DNA from: Glandiceps talaboti
Taxonomy: Eukaryota > Hemichordata > Enteropneusta > Spengelidae
DNA: 64,000 nucleotides
Assembly (NCBI RefSeq): GCF_964340395.1
Contig: NC_135565.1
Location: 7,329,242-7,393,241 of the forward strand
Direction of reading: 5' to 3'
A model generated the notes under the pieces. It was not told the DNA's origin and searched no databases. It saw only the letters and a program-made list of their open reading frames with translations. Each line of letters opens with the position of its first letter. The stretch's first letter is position 1. This document shows, in pieces, positions 42,630 through 54,079 of the stretch. A program made the position numbers and the translations under genes.

Positions 42630-43610
42630 AACCCATTGTGTTGAATTCCCTTTCACACCTGCAGCGCCACTTTTTAGCCATATGGCCTACAAAACCACAA
42701 AACTTTCGTGTAGCTGGTACAACTGCAACTATATTGAGCGAGGCTGCATAGAATTGACTGGTTACCTTCTTATCGTCTTACCACAGCCATTAAAAGTGCA
42801 TATGATACCTTCATTCCACAAAGTCTGCATTTCATGATTGTATAAATGGTTCAAGAAATTAATTTATTTTGTGGTTTGGTTCACGTGGCCCGGGTAGCAA
42901 ACCAACAATCATGATGTTTTCCTTTTTGTAACGCACACCTCTTTGAAGATTTAGTGTTACCAAGTACAAGGCCCCAACACTATATTGAACATGTCTGTAT
43001 GGTGAAAACCGGTCTAAATTGAGTTGCATAGCATAATTGTGAGGATCAGTAAGGAAAGGCTCTCCGTTAATTACTTGATACTCTTTCCAAATTTCCAACA
43101 TCTACCATCATATACACCTCAGAATGTACACTTGGAAGGGAGTGTCCATGCGCCACAAATAACAAGCTTTTACAAAACCACTTTTCTTTATCAGACTTGA
43201 TAAAGACTCAATTGCCGATTTGTAACAATATACTTGGAATGGATACAAACGCTTTTTGTTTCCAGTCAGTTCAGCTTATTTTAATAATAGTGCCCTGCAT
43301 GGTTGTCTTTGTTTTCTTTGTTTATGATGAGGAAATCTAAATGTGTACATTCAAGGGGTATATTTCTCCTACCTATACGTTTGTAAGATTCTTCAAACTT
43401 ATAGACTGCACTACACTTGGTACAAACAACACACTTTATAAACTTGTCACTTCTAAGTCCCATAGACTGTTTTAGTTTTGTATAAAGTTCTAGGTAGGAG
43501 CACAGAAGAGCTGCGAGACAGAGAAAAAGATATACTAGAACTGTGAAAAACGTCCCAAAAATCCTATAATTAGTAACATACGTGCATCTGATAAAGTATG
43601 AAAGTGCCAC
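42630..43610 (-). pseudogene. EnSpm/CACTA-type TNP2 transposase remnant
   Basis: Read 5' to 3' on the minus strand: KFIKCVVCTKCSAVYKFEES (zinc-cluster-like), then YPFQVYCYKSAIESL, then an intact 80-codon frame (42859-43101) with FSPYRHVQYSVGALYLV and GVRYKKENIMIVGLLPGPRE, then VPATRKFCGFVGHMAKKWRC. This order is that of TNP2-family (Transposase_21) proteins of metazoan EnSpm-like elements. At least two frameshifts and several stops interrupt it. Confidence 0.75.
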
Positions 43611-45610
43611 AGGTTGAAGAGAAAAAGAAAAAAACAGCGAATGTCAACATGGCCGGATCATGTGCTTCCTCATCAGATACTAACATAAACATTTCACTTG
43701 AATCTAGCTGTTCTCTGAAATCCTCATTTCACCTTTCTACACATATTTCGTAGTGCAAACACGTTGTTCTCCCTCGACCACTTGTTCGGATATCGTCAGA
43801 CATTTTTGTTTTGACACAGGTCTATGCTTCTGTAAGGTGACCTTCGTAATGCATTCTCCTTGCAGGGTCAGGTACATGATAAGATCTTTATATATCAATT
43901 TTGTTTGATGTCCTCTTTCCATATTGCGCGATAAAGAATATTTCGTTTCTTCACTATACCTGTTCACTCCAAGAGACACCATTAACTACATTAAGCACTT
44001 GAACTGACAAGATTAAATTAAGTCAAATACTAAAAAAATGCACTGTCATAAATAGATTCCTCGTGATAATAATGCTTATGGTGAGCTTTTTCAAAAGTTC
44101 CAATACTACATCTTATTGCAACCTGTAGTTGATTATAAAAAGCATGAGGTGTACTACTACTCTGAACGATATCTTTAAATACATCGTAACTGGAGTCAGA
44201 AGGAGTACACTTTCAATGATTGAAACATTATAGTAACGACTGTCCTTTTTACATATTGTAATCTCATAATCACATTTGTAATGCTTAAGTTTGTCTTTTT
44301 ATGAACACAACATGTAAACACAGTAACGGACATTTCTTTCAGAAACCTTAGTCTGTTTCTTGAAACTGTTTTGTAGAATGCAATGTTTATATTGATCATA
44401 ACTGCTGTAATATGAACATATGAAATGTAAACACGATGCTAAACGTCGCATGAAGTCCGCATAATGTTATTTTTTCAAACAATTCACATATCGGCAGAAT
44501 TTATTCATGGTATCAAACATTTCATGATGTGTTGTTCATCAAGCAGAGTGACCTGTATTTCAATCATATTGTGTTCGTCAAGGCTTTTTACAGCCTTGCT
44601 TTTTTGAGACAGATGAATTTAATTTAGTTGTGACTAGTTTATCTTTTCGATTTTTATTCCTTTTCTGTGATATGGTTGGGTAGAATTCTAGCAAGTCCCA
44701 GTGTTTTGCTAATACGTCTCTCAGTTAATTGTAATGCTCTGATATGGGAACTATGTGTAGTCTTGAAGACTAGATGATTCACTTGCGTTGGTGTCCGATT
44801 TCGGAGATACGGCTCTCTACTTTTATATTAGACTCCATCTATTGAGCGAACCACTTCTGATTCGTTGTATCCGCTTTGTGTCAGTTTGTTTATGAAGAAT
44901 TATATTTTGTTTAGGAAATCGTCACTGCATGTTCGTGTATTGCATTGTTTGAGTTTGGGCGACACGATTGTCTGCACGGTGAAGGTTCTGGAAAGTTGGG
45001 TTAGTATAAGTCTAGATATCCAATCTCTTAGTTTGTTTGAATCTCAGACCTTTGTGAATTACCCCGTCAAGATATACCACTTCTTTTGCTGAGCTGAGCT
45101 ATGAAAATTTAAATGTGTGGTGCATTTCATTTACCAATATTAAGTTCAGTGTGTTGAGTTCATCCGTGACACAATTACTTTTTTTTCTCTATTCTTTTTC
45201 AATCGTAACCTGCTCTGCTAATTCCTTTTAACTAGCTGAACGATTTAAGTCTGATGAGGAGGGAGTGTAGTTTCGCCGTCGTCTTTCCCTTTCTCTCGCT
45301 AAATAAGGTCCCCTCCCCTTTGCCTCTTTCTCTCTGTGCAAGCACATTGATTTTTGGCATGAGATTTTGCCATGCTATTTGGAAGATATTGTACTTCAGA
45401 CACTTTCAGTGTTTTACCTAGACGCCAAGCAATGACGTGCACTATACGAAAAGTCAAGATTTACCATGGTGGGTAAAGTATGTAAAATATGTGGTAATAG
45501 TGTCATGTTTGCCCATGTATGTCCATCTTTGTCCTAGTTCACAGTACCATGTTTGATATCACCTTTGACCAGGACGGTGTAGCTACCATAGTGATACCTA
45601 TAACCATAAG
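43611..45610. other. No gene recognised
   Basis: Probably contains further decayed sequence of the TNP2 element near 43.6-44.0 kb. Beyond that, no domain or repeat was seen. Confidence 0.4.
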
Positions 45611-45613
45611 ACT

Positions 45614-45955
45614 TAGGTAGATATAGACCTTGTTATTCCCATGGTATATTGCTCATAAAGTTGGTAATATTGACGGGGTGTAAAAAGTGGCTTGTTTATG
45701 TGTATATACAAGGGGGTTGGTAAATGTGGTCATAGGTAGATATACAACCTTGTTATTCCCATGGGGCATAGGAACTCAAAGTTCGTAATATTGACGAGGT
45801 GTAAAAAGTGGCTTTATTTATCTGTATATACAAGGGGGTGGGTAAATGTGGTCATAGGTAGATATACAACCTTGTTATTCCCCTGTGGCGTTGGTACTCT
45901 TGACAGGGTGTAAAAAGTGGCTTGTTTATCTGTTTATACCAGGGGGTGCGCACTT
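45614..45955. repeat. ~120-bp tandem repeat, three copies
   Basis: Units start TAGGTAGATATA at 45614, 45733 and 45855. Each contains CCTTGTTATTCCC, GGTGTAAAAAGTGGCTT and a GTATATACAAGGGGG-like end. The third is slightly shortened and diverged. Confidence 0.9.
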
Positions 45956-47770
45956 TGAGGTTTTATTGATTATTGGTTTTATTGATTTTTGTATGCCTCA
46001 TTGCTAATGTGAAAATTCATGTCGTTATTAAGGTGTAGGTGTTTATGCATGAACACCTATGCAAACCTGTATCGCTTAACTTATTTCTAATGAAAGTGAA
46101 AAGATGGCGTAATGAAAATGATATGAATTAAAGAAATTCACACGTTTAACAATCATTGTTTAGATTCCTATAAAAAAAGTTACCCTTACCCTTTCAATGA
46201 AATCAATTAATGAATGTAAGTGTTTGTATTTCTTAAGTAATGAGATCAGTTGTTGGTATTGTTCCTCTGTGATTGGTGCTGTTGGAATGCGCTTACCTTT
46301 TGTAACGTACATTTCACCTAGCTATTACAGAAGATGCAAAATTTATTACCAGGCCAAACAGATGAGCGACACTGACGGACTAAAATGTAGACTTGAATAT
46401 TATATTTCATAATATATACATCATTTGTACTGCTGCGTCCATGAAAAAAAATATTGAAACATACCTCACAAGCTGTCACGTGAAAATGTGCGCCTGAATG
46501 ACGATATAAATCGAACACAGTCATATTCTTTCTGAGCGGCTTGCTAGAAAGTGACAGACGTCAGTAAACACGTGATATACCTAGAAGAGGCTTGTTTACA
46601 TTTTGTTTACTTCAAATCGTGAACGTATACGAACATTTTTCCACATAGATATTCCACTCCAAATTGACCAGCAAGTGCTTGACTATATTATTACTTTGCT
46701 AGCTTCTGTAAGGTTAAACTTAAGACCTGCTTGACTCATGTATTATTAGCTTGTCAGCTTCTGTAACCTTAAGACCTATATATGTCTATCTATGTCTGTT
46801 ACACATTTTCTGATCGATAACAAACATATAGGGGTAACGTACATTCCTTACAAAAAATTCTCCTTACTCCGCCACTCGCGTGCCTTTGCAAAGCATTGGC
46901 ATTGTGCACTGTCAATGTATGACATTTTCAACATGTACCGCGAATTCTTGGATATGTATAGAATGTTTAGAGTCATATTTTGTATATATAAGGTGAAAAA
47001 TTATATGTCATCAAATGCTGTTGAGTTTCGGTAACGCACATTTCTCGTAACCTAGGGACAACTAAATTTCTGTCTATAAAAACATATATTTGAAAGGATG
47101 TGGGAATCGCTTTCCATGATAAACAACGTAGCACATTGTGACTTTGTTTAAACAAACCGCTGGGGTTTCCTTCAGAATTTCAGCACAATTTTCTTATCAA
47201 TTTTCTAGTTACTTTTGCATCGAGACAGTAACGTACATTTCAATTACCCAAGGCCCAGGGGTCTAAATGTAACCAAATAAAATCCGACAATTGAGCAACT
47301 TTCGTTTTAAGTAGCCTAAGGTGCCACATTTTCTTGGCACATATTGATTCCATATATCCGTCCATTATTTTAAATTATATTATAGCATTACCAATTCCAG
47401 TGAATTTTGTGACGTCATCGCTGTACATTATTACTGATAATGTACGCCGTTATTGGGCATCGCGGCCCAGGAACGAGCATAACAATACAATTCTGCATAC
47501 GACTAGGTATTTTTTCGAAATGTATGTTGTTACTTATGATTGCCATTTCCACTGTTTAAAAATACAATGCATTCATAAAAGAAATTTGTGTTCACAGCAG
47601 TTCATTGAAGTGTTATGTGTGTGTGTGTACGTGTACGTACGTGTGTCACTATGATTAGTATTCAGCTTCCGGGCCGAACATGGCAGACGATGTTTAGCGC
47701 TGTGTATATTATACGTTATTTTGCGTTTCTCGGTCTACAATTCACTGGAATTGGCAAAACTATAAAATAA
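45956..47770. other. No gene recognised
   Basis: A short direct repeat of GCTTCTGTAA...TTAAGACCT lies near 46699 and 46757, and a GTGT/GTAC simple repeat near 47615-47645. No coding exon is supported. Confidence 0.4.
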
Positions 47771-47771
47771 T

Positions 47772-47917
47772 AACAATAATGTACGCCCTCCCAGTCCATA
47801 ATGGACTCAAGCAAACTTTGCACTCCATAATGGGCTCGGCTGTCGCCTCGCCCATTATGTCGTTCAAAGTTTGCTTTCGTCCATTATGGGCTGGGAGGAG
47901 GGCGTACATTATTGTTT
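47772..47917. mobile_element. 146-bp foldback element
   Basis: AACAATAATGTACGCCCTC at the left is the exact complement of the right end. The arms continue through CCATAATGGAC and GCAAACTTTG. The centre is again complementary (CATAATGGGC / GCCCATTATG) around a small loop, so nearly the whole length can fold into one hairpin. This is a non-autonomous, MITE-like element. Confidence 0.88.
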
Positions 47918-49279
47918 AAGTAAACAATGGTGGACATCAATTGCACCTTCTTATTGGGTTTGGGTGTCTGTCCTTGTATTAAAGGCCGTTCCTAAATTTA
48001 ACATGGTGGCGCTCTACTTTCTGTTTGTGTGTACCTTGGGATGTACATGGTATAGGTTACTCGGCTAATCATAAAAACTGCTGTTTTACTTTTGGTTCAG
48101 TTCATTTACTGTTTTTCCTAAACTTTCATTGTCTGAATTGGCCAGTGCTAAGTAAATATTGACAACATCACAATTTTCTCACATAAATGTTACTTTCATT
48201 TTTTTTACTATATAAGGTCTCATAAATGTTTTAATCATGTAAATCAACAGGCGTTAATAGGCTTTTAATATTTCCGTCGTCCCCTCGGAATGGTTTGTCC
48301 TTACTACAAGTCCAGAAATTCAGATGGTCAGACTTGTCTTTGAAATTCACTTATGCTTCAGTGATACTGTTTTGGTGTGACCAGTAACACACAACTACCC
48401 CCATACACAGAACCATATAAGGTTACACCAGAACCTGCAAAAAATAAGTAAAACATTACATTTCATTTCCTCTACCAATGTCAGCATTTAAAATCATTAC
48501 TGCCACTTTGCTCACAAACCTTTCAATACTTAATTTGGTTTGCTACATATGCCATGGACAATTACCTATGGTCGTAATTGTATTTTTTTTCATTTACACA
48601 TTGTATTGGTTTTATTTGGTTTATAGTGTACTTATTGCTAGCTCAAATGTTATAGCCATTGTTGGCGAATATAAACTGCTGTACTCAATGTGAGTGTTCA
48701 AGACATAGCTATATGCTCGTCAGTAGCAAAGATTGAACATATTGTCACACTGGTTCAATTTCTATAATCAGCCGTAGCCTCTCGGCCGTTCGAAGTCGAG
48801 GTTGTTCTTTTACAAACACGAGTGAAGTTTACATTTTTGTAGGAAATATATACGCCACTTTCCATTCCGTTATGATGTTGCGTATAAAAATGACTTTGAA
48901 TATAGATATTTTCATTGCGTAGTTGCATTTCGTTTTCTTAAAGAAATGTGCTCATTAAATTCATACCCCACAACACATAAATGATATAAACTACTGGTGA
49001 GAGGTCTGGGACTCCCTAATTCCCTTCGTCCAAACAGGTGTTAAAACTGCTGAATATTCATAATATTACAACATGTCATGGAGTGAATGTAAATGACTTA
49101 ATTTGCATTAACATACTAGTAACCAGGTGTGACAAATAACTTTTTACCTCTTTTGAGTTGAGGACGTGGCCCCTGTGACGCGTTGAAGTATGTCGTGATG
49201 TCGATAAATGTTTGGAATATCCTTTGCAAGTTCAACCACGGTGATTTGCAGAGTAGAGAAAGATGAGAGCGTACAAAAA
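47918..49279. other. No gene recognised
   Basis: Flank of the tandem polymerase array. No coding exon, RNA gene or repeat was recognised. Confidence 0.4.
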
Positions 49280-49283
49280 TACC

Positions 49284-49352
49284 ACAAAGTAAGTTTTACC
49301 ACTTTGCGAGGGTCCTGCAATGATGGCGTTAAAAGGATGCATGAATGGAGGA
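49284..49352 (-). pseudogene. P-loop ATPase start, copy A (fragment)
   Basis: Just downstream of the polymerase C-terminus on the same strand, a short frame reads FMHPFNAIIAGPSQSGKTYF with a clean Walker A. It resembles the start of the packaging-type (FtsK/HerA-like) ATPases of Polinton- and adintovirus-like elements. The sequence after it is unrelated, so only about 25 codons remain. Confidence 0.5.
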
Positions 49353-49389
49353 CTCGTGATGTCTTTTCACTCAGACGATTCAGCTGCCA

Positions 49390-51537
49390 ATGACGTTAAA
49401 ATTCGGAGATGTTCACCCCAGTAGCCATAAGGTAGCGTTGTGTTGTCTTCACAGGGAACACGTTTGTCGTATACCAGACGGAACGTCTTATCTTCTGATA
49501 TAGTTTTTATGTCCATGGTCTTTTTATCTCTTTTAATTTTAAATGGATTATTGACCACATTTCTCTCTTGACTAGTCCTGCTGACAAGCGCCTCCATGGT
49601 ATCAAAATTGATAACACCTGAGTTCCTGAATTTAAGATTAATGCCCTTAACTTTACACACAGTCTTGAATACACAATCCTTATCAGCAGCCACTTTAGAA
49701 GCACAGGTTTTAGGCCCTGTACTGCTAAATGTAGTGATGTACCCACAAGTTCATCTGTGGAAATCCCCGAGATAATTTCCAAGACACGGATCGAACTTTC
49801 CCTCTCGGCTGACATATGCGATGGAATCGGTGTCAAAGTATAATATGTGGTCTTCGTCTAGTTGTTCGAGAGTCTCGTATAATTTTAATCTTGTCTGAGC
49901 AGTTGTGTAGCACGCAAGAACATCATTGGTATTCTTACTACCTTCAATGAAGTCTCCGGTGTCTTTGTAGTTAACACGTATGAGTTCATCATTGACTACG
50001 GTGACATCTTCCACACTATTAGAATCATCCCTTGAGTAAATCGAAATATGTCTGTATGTCGGAGATGTACTCAGATTTACTGAGTGTGTCCCTCTGCCCT
50101 AGTTTTCCCCAAATAGGAATTGTTTCGCCAAGATCTCATACCAGGGTTTGGTGCTATGTTACCTTTGTCTAAAGAATTCCCTCAAGTTCAAAGTAACGTC
50201 GAACGTAACTATCTCTATCCATCTCAGTTTCGCACTCAGTGGGGTACCCGCTACATTCCTGTTTCAGTTTCAAAAAGGCGTTAATGTACTGTGTAAACAA
50301 TCCACCTTTATCATCTTCTTTGTTGTATGTTGTTGTCGATGAATAATGCCAGATTTCATGTAGCTCCAGTATGGTGCACCCCAGAGATGCAGCCTTTTTG
50401 AGTTCACAAGAAGTCCATGTCCCAGCCAATGACCTCTCTTCGAGGGAATGTGAACAGGTGGGCACATCAACATAACCTTCAGCACAACTTTTACACAAAG
50501 TGAAAATCAATTTCCCATTACCCTTGAGTGGGATGACTCGGAGGTATAGTTCTCTTGGTGGGACAATCTTGCATTTAATCAAACCTTCATAGCTATCAAT
50601 AGTTATTTTTTGGAAACCGTTTGGTAATTATTTCTGGGTGACCCATAGGATAGTACCATACTTTTTTATGTAAGGATATAAACTACATATCTATGTATTT
50701 TTTTGGTTTGGTGGCATTTGTTCGTCCATCAAAGAATGCATCTCTGGGTACAAGTGGATCGTGTATGGGTAGTTTCACAGTAAAATCCCTTATGGCATTG
50801 GCAGGGTCGTTTCTCAATTGGGATTCATACTCACACTGCCAAATTCTATAAAGGAACCCTTGGATTTGATCTTTTCGTTTTTACGCTGCGTTTGACCAAA
50901 ACAGTTCTCCCATTGTTTGTCCATTTATAGGATTTACTGTATTCTCACCTTGACAACGCTTACACCCATGAAACAAACACCCTTGAAATTGAAACACAGT
51001 TTTAGTTTCATGCTCATATCCACCGACAGGTATCTTATTATCAATTTTGTACTCGTCGCCAATTCTCGCGTGTTGAATACGACAACCACGTGTGTGCGCC
51101 ATGTACTTGACCCAATGTAAGGCCATTTTAGAATATCTTGTATTAGTTGTGTATCCTTGAGGTGGAATTAAACCAATCGAATCTTCAATGAGGAAATTTC
51201 GACGGAATATAGCCATACATGCCGATGATAGTGTGAGGGCTTTTTTAAAGGGGTATAAACCAGGGTTGTCATCCGATAACTCTCGGGCTGTTCATTTTGA
51301 AACATCGATAAATAATTTAAGGAGCCGTAAGCACGCGAGCCGTAATTTATCGACATCAGCCTTACAATAAGCACGAATTTCAAAGATGGCATCTTTAGCT
51401 TTCATCCCTTCATACCATTCTATGAATTGTTCTTGTTCTTCTATGCTCTAACTATCTATATCGTAGTACTGATTATCAGGTATTTCAGCACAGTAAGTTT
51501 GATTCTCTCGCATGTTAAATAAATGTGGGAAATCAAT
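49390..51537 (-). pseudogene. Family B DNA polymerase, copy A, C-terminal two thirds
   Basis: Protein-primed viral-type polymerase. From the insertion junction downward: FPHLFNMRENQTYCAEIPDN, a SVD-type exonuclease stretch, SIGLIPPQGY, TKTVFQFQGCLFHGC, the palm part with KIVPPRELYLRVIPLKGNGK and EERSLAGTWTSCELKKA, and the catalytic YFDTDSIAYVSREG motif C at about 49830. It ends with FDKRVPCEDN-like residues and PYGYWG. Several frameshifts and stops break it, for example after GELFWSNAA and after YLGDFHR. Likely origin is a Polinton/Maverick- or adintovirus-like element. Confidence 0.85.
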
Positions 51538-52110
51538 TGTTACATATATCATTTTATTGCTGTCACTGCAAACCGGGACGTTTTGCTTGTATAAGATTTG
51601 GTCATGGACCCATACTGGCCCATCTCTCCTAAATCTCTCTAAAAATCTGCTTTCTAATGCTATAATGTCTGATCTCACTTCGCTGTCTGATGGAATGCTT
51701 TGCATCCATCGTTCAGCTTCATCCGCTAAATAAAGGACGATTCCTTTTGCCTGTCTTTCTGACGACCACTTTTTAAAGTCGGCGAAGTCTCTATATCTTC
51801 TCAACCACCGACGTGCATTTTCAAACTCCCTTCCATGAAACTTGCCTGGACCAGTTGATACTGTTTCTTGGTCCCTATATTCGCAGTTCATCTGTTTTAG
51901 ATCGTCTAGGTAAGATAGGGTCGATCTTAATTGGAAGTCTACTTGCCTTTTCCATTCTAGATCATCAGTTTCAGGCTCTTCTCCTTCATATTGTCCGTAG
52001 TTCACGACTACTTCTTCATCATCATTTTCTCCCATGTCAAGATCGATTCTTGGCAACACCTGTTCTTCAGCAGCAACTTGTTGTTCGGCATTCTCTGGTT
52101 GTGTAGCCAT
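51538..52110 (-). CDS. Ty3/gypsy-type Gag fragment, copy A
   Basis: ATG at 52110. An acidic N-terminus (DLDMGENDDEEVVVNYGQYE) is followed by a capsid-like block, GKFHGREFENARRWLRRY then LYLADEAERWMQSIP and LESRFLERF, typical of Ty3/gypsy Gag. The frame is intact, and after the insertion boundary at 51538 it reads on in frame into 29 residues of polymerase before a stop at 51448, giving a 220-codon chimeric frame. No zinc knuckle, protease or reverse transcriptase is present. Confidence 0.75.
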
Positions 52111-52190
52111 TTTCGTAGATCTTCTTGTGCTTAAAATCTCTTGTCGTATATTTGGTCAGTTTGAACAGTGCCCGGATACGCTACACCAAT

Positions 52191-52625
52191 TGTTGCTGTC
52201 GGTTCGTTAATGGTATTCTCTTTCGATATAGCAACTTAACTTCTAGCAGGGAATTAGCTAGCAAGAGGTACTCTCAGAATCACTGCACAGGGACTAGACC
52301 AAGATATGACTACAAGATGATTTATTGATCAGCACTGGCTCAAACACCACTTCAACACAGGTTCGGGAGATATAAAAATCTGCCCTAAAACTCTCAAGTT
52401 ACAACAGATATAGCCCAGAAAAAGGGGCGTCTCTCAATATGCAAAGCATATTAAAATCATATCACTGTTTACATTCAAATGTCCAGCTTGACTTTACCAG
52501 CTGCTGATTGGATAAAAGTCCTTAATATCTACATAAGATCACATGATATTCAAATTATCACTGTCACGTGCCCACGCCGGTTAGTACAATAAACATTTTT
52601 ATCATATTAATATATTCTTATGACA
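52191..52625 (-). repeat. LTR-like segment, copy A
   Basis: On the minus strand it starts TGTCATAAG and ends CAGCAACA, followed at once by ATTGGTGTAGCGTATCC, a plausible primer binding region, and 80 bp later by the gag ATG. AATAAA lies at 52321-52326 (complement). The true 5' border could instead be the insertion end at 53114 (a 924-bp LTR). No second LTR follows gag. Confidence 0.4.
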
Positions 52626-53114
52626 GGTGATGCCGACTCATTATATATACAAACTTTATTCCTTTCGGACTATGTCAAGTTCGTTTGACTATTGAGCCGA
52701 CATCGTTATACGCAGACTATATGTCTCCAAGGTTAACAGTTTATTCAATGGCATCCTTTGTTTCAAGCCCGGTGCCTTAACTTGACCATGATACTATTAC
52801 TAACAATAGCTTATTCAAACATACCCGGAGGTCTATTTCTATCAGCTTTTGTTCTTGTTACTAATAGCTTTTCACATCATCACGTTATTTTGTTTTCTTT
52901 TGTTGATTACGCGTCTTTGTGGTTTATTAGAATGTTCTCTTTTGTAGTTATAATTGTGTGTTGGTTTTGCTAAAGTGCTTGGCCAAAAACAATAGGATCC
53001 ATTATATCGGTACATTTGTACTTCTGTATTAGAATTTCGCCTGTTTCCAAATTTATCAACCTAAAATCAGTTAATATCTTTTACTATATTTTCATATAAA
53101 AAATGTATGTAACA

Positions 53115-53390
53115 CAATCTTTTGAACCTTTTCCAGGTTAAACATTTTCGGTAATTTCCTGAGACCAGCGGGCATAACATTAAGGCTATCGATGAATTTA
53201 ATCCCTGCGCATGGTACCTTAATGCATATGATTTTACTTCCATTAACGCTTAATTCAGGCTTAACAATTCTTGTGTAGATACTGCATAATAGAATAGGAA
53301 TCGTATCCTTTTAAATTATGGGCAAGGCATGTTGCGCCATTTTCACCATTGAATGACCATTTGCAGTCTCATCACCCGAAAAATGTGTTG
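53115..53390 (-). pseudogene. polB copy A, exonuclease-domain fragment before the insertion
   Basis: Continuation of copy A on the upstream side of the insertion. It contains GSKIICIKVPCAGIKFIDSL and LRKLPKMFNLE, the part just before FPHLFN in this polymerase family. A stop and a frameshift separate it from SGDETANG at the upstream edge, where the unit joins unrelated sequence. Confidence 0.8.
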
Positions 53391-53746
53391 GTGTGTAGCA
53401 CATTTGATACAATGGCTATCAGTCGGTCCACTTCTGTAGTGGTCTACTTGAGGCAATTAAAAAGGTGTTCCTTGCATATTCATTGTTTCAATCCACAACA
53501 AAATATTATTTTTAAAATCTTACCTTTATTCATGCAACATTACATCACCAACTGGAAAACAGAAAGCCTGCATATGCCTTTTTATTAATCAACCATTTTG
53601 AATTCTTAATTAGGAACTTCATGTGTGATCATAGATGAACAATGAAATGAGTACGGGGATAAGGTTGTTGATAGTACTTCTTTTGTGTGTACTTTGCGTC
53701 ATGATTATCAAAAGCACACACATTCTCACTCTCACAATTGTATGAC

Positions 53747-54046
53747 TTAAAATGGTAGTTTATTTCTGACGATAGTGTATTTAAAGAGTAAAGGATTTAC
53801 ACCTGTTGTACTTCCATAGAATTTCTTGAAATAAAGGCTGATATTCACCGAAACACCATATGATTTTCCGTGGTGGTGTGGGTTGAACATACTACCAATG
53901 GAAAATAAAAGTCTTTTCACAAAGTAAGTTTTACCAATTTGCGAGGGTCCTGCAATGATGGCGTTAGAAGGATGCATGATTGTCACTTTGGGAGGGTCCA
54001 GCAATGATGGCATTAAATGGATGCATGAATGGAAGACTTGTGACAT
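53747..54046 (-). pseudogene. P-loop ATPase fragment, copy B
   Basis: A 99-codon open frame containing MHPSNAIIAGPSQIGKTYFV (Walker A), KRLLFSIGSMFNPHHH and an unrelated-looking tail. The P-loop coding segment is doubled: 53985-54030 is a second, shifted copy of 53940-53980. No Walker B is present, so no working enzyme is encoded. Confidence 0.5.
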
Positions 54047-54079
54047 CTTTTCACTCAGACGATTCAGCTGCCAACGACG

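Larger units (their letters stand above)
51538..53114 (-). mobile_element. 1.58-kb insertion in polB, copy A, with CAAT target duplication
   Basis: The ends are TGTTACATA (51538) and TATGTAACA (53114), perfect 9-bp inverted repeats, flanked by CAAT on both sides (51534-51537 and 53115-53118). Copy C at 61144 has the uninterrupted polymerase with a single CAAT. The insert carries gag and an LTR-like segment. The TGT...ACA ends and 4-bp duplication fit integrase-type insertion (LTR element or Ginger-like transposon). Confidence 0.85.
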
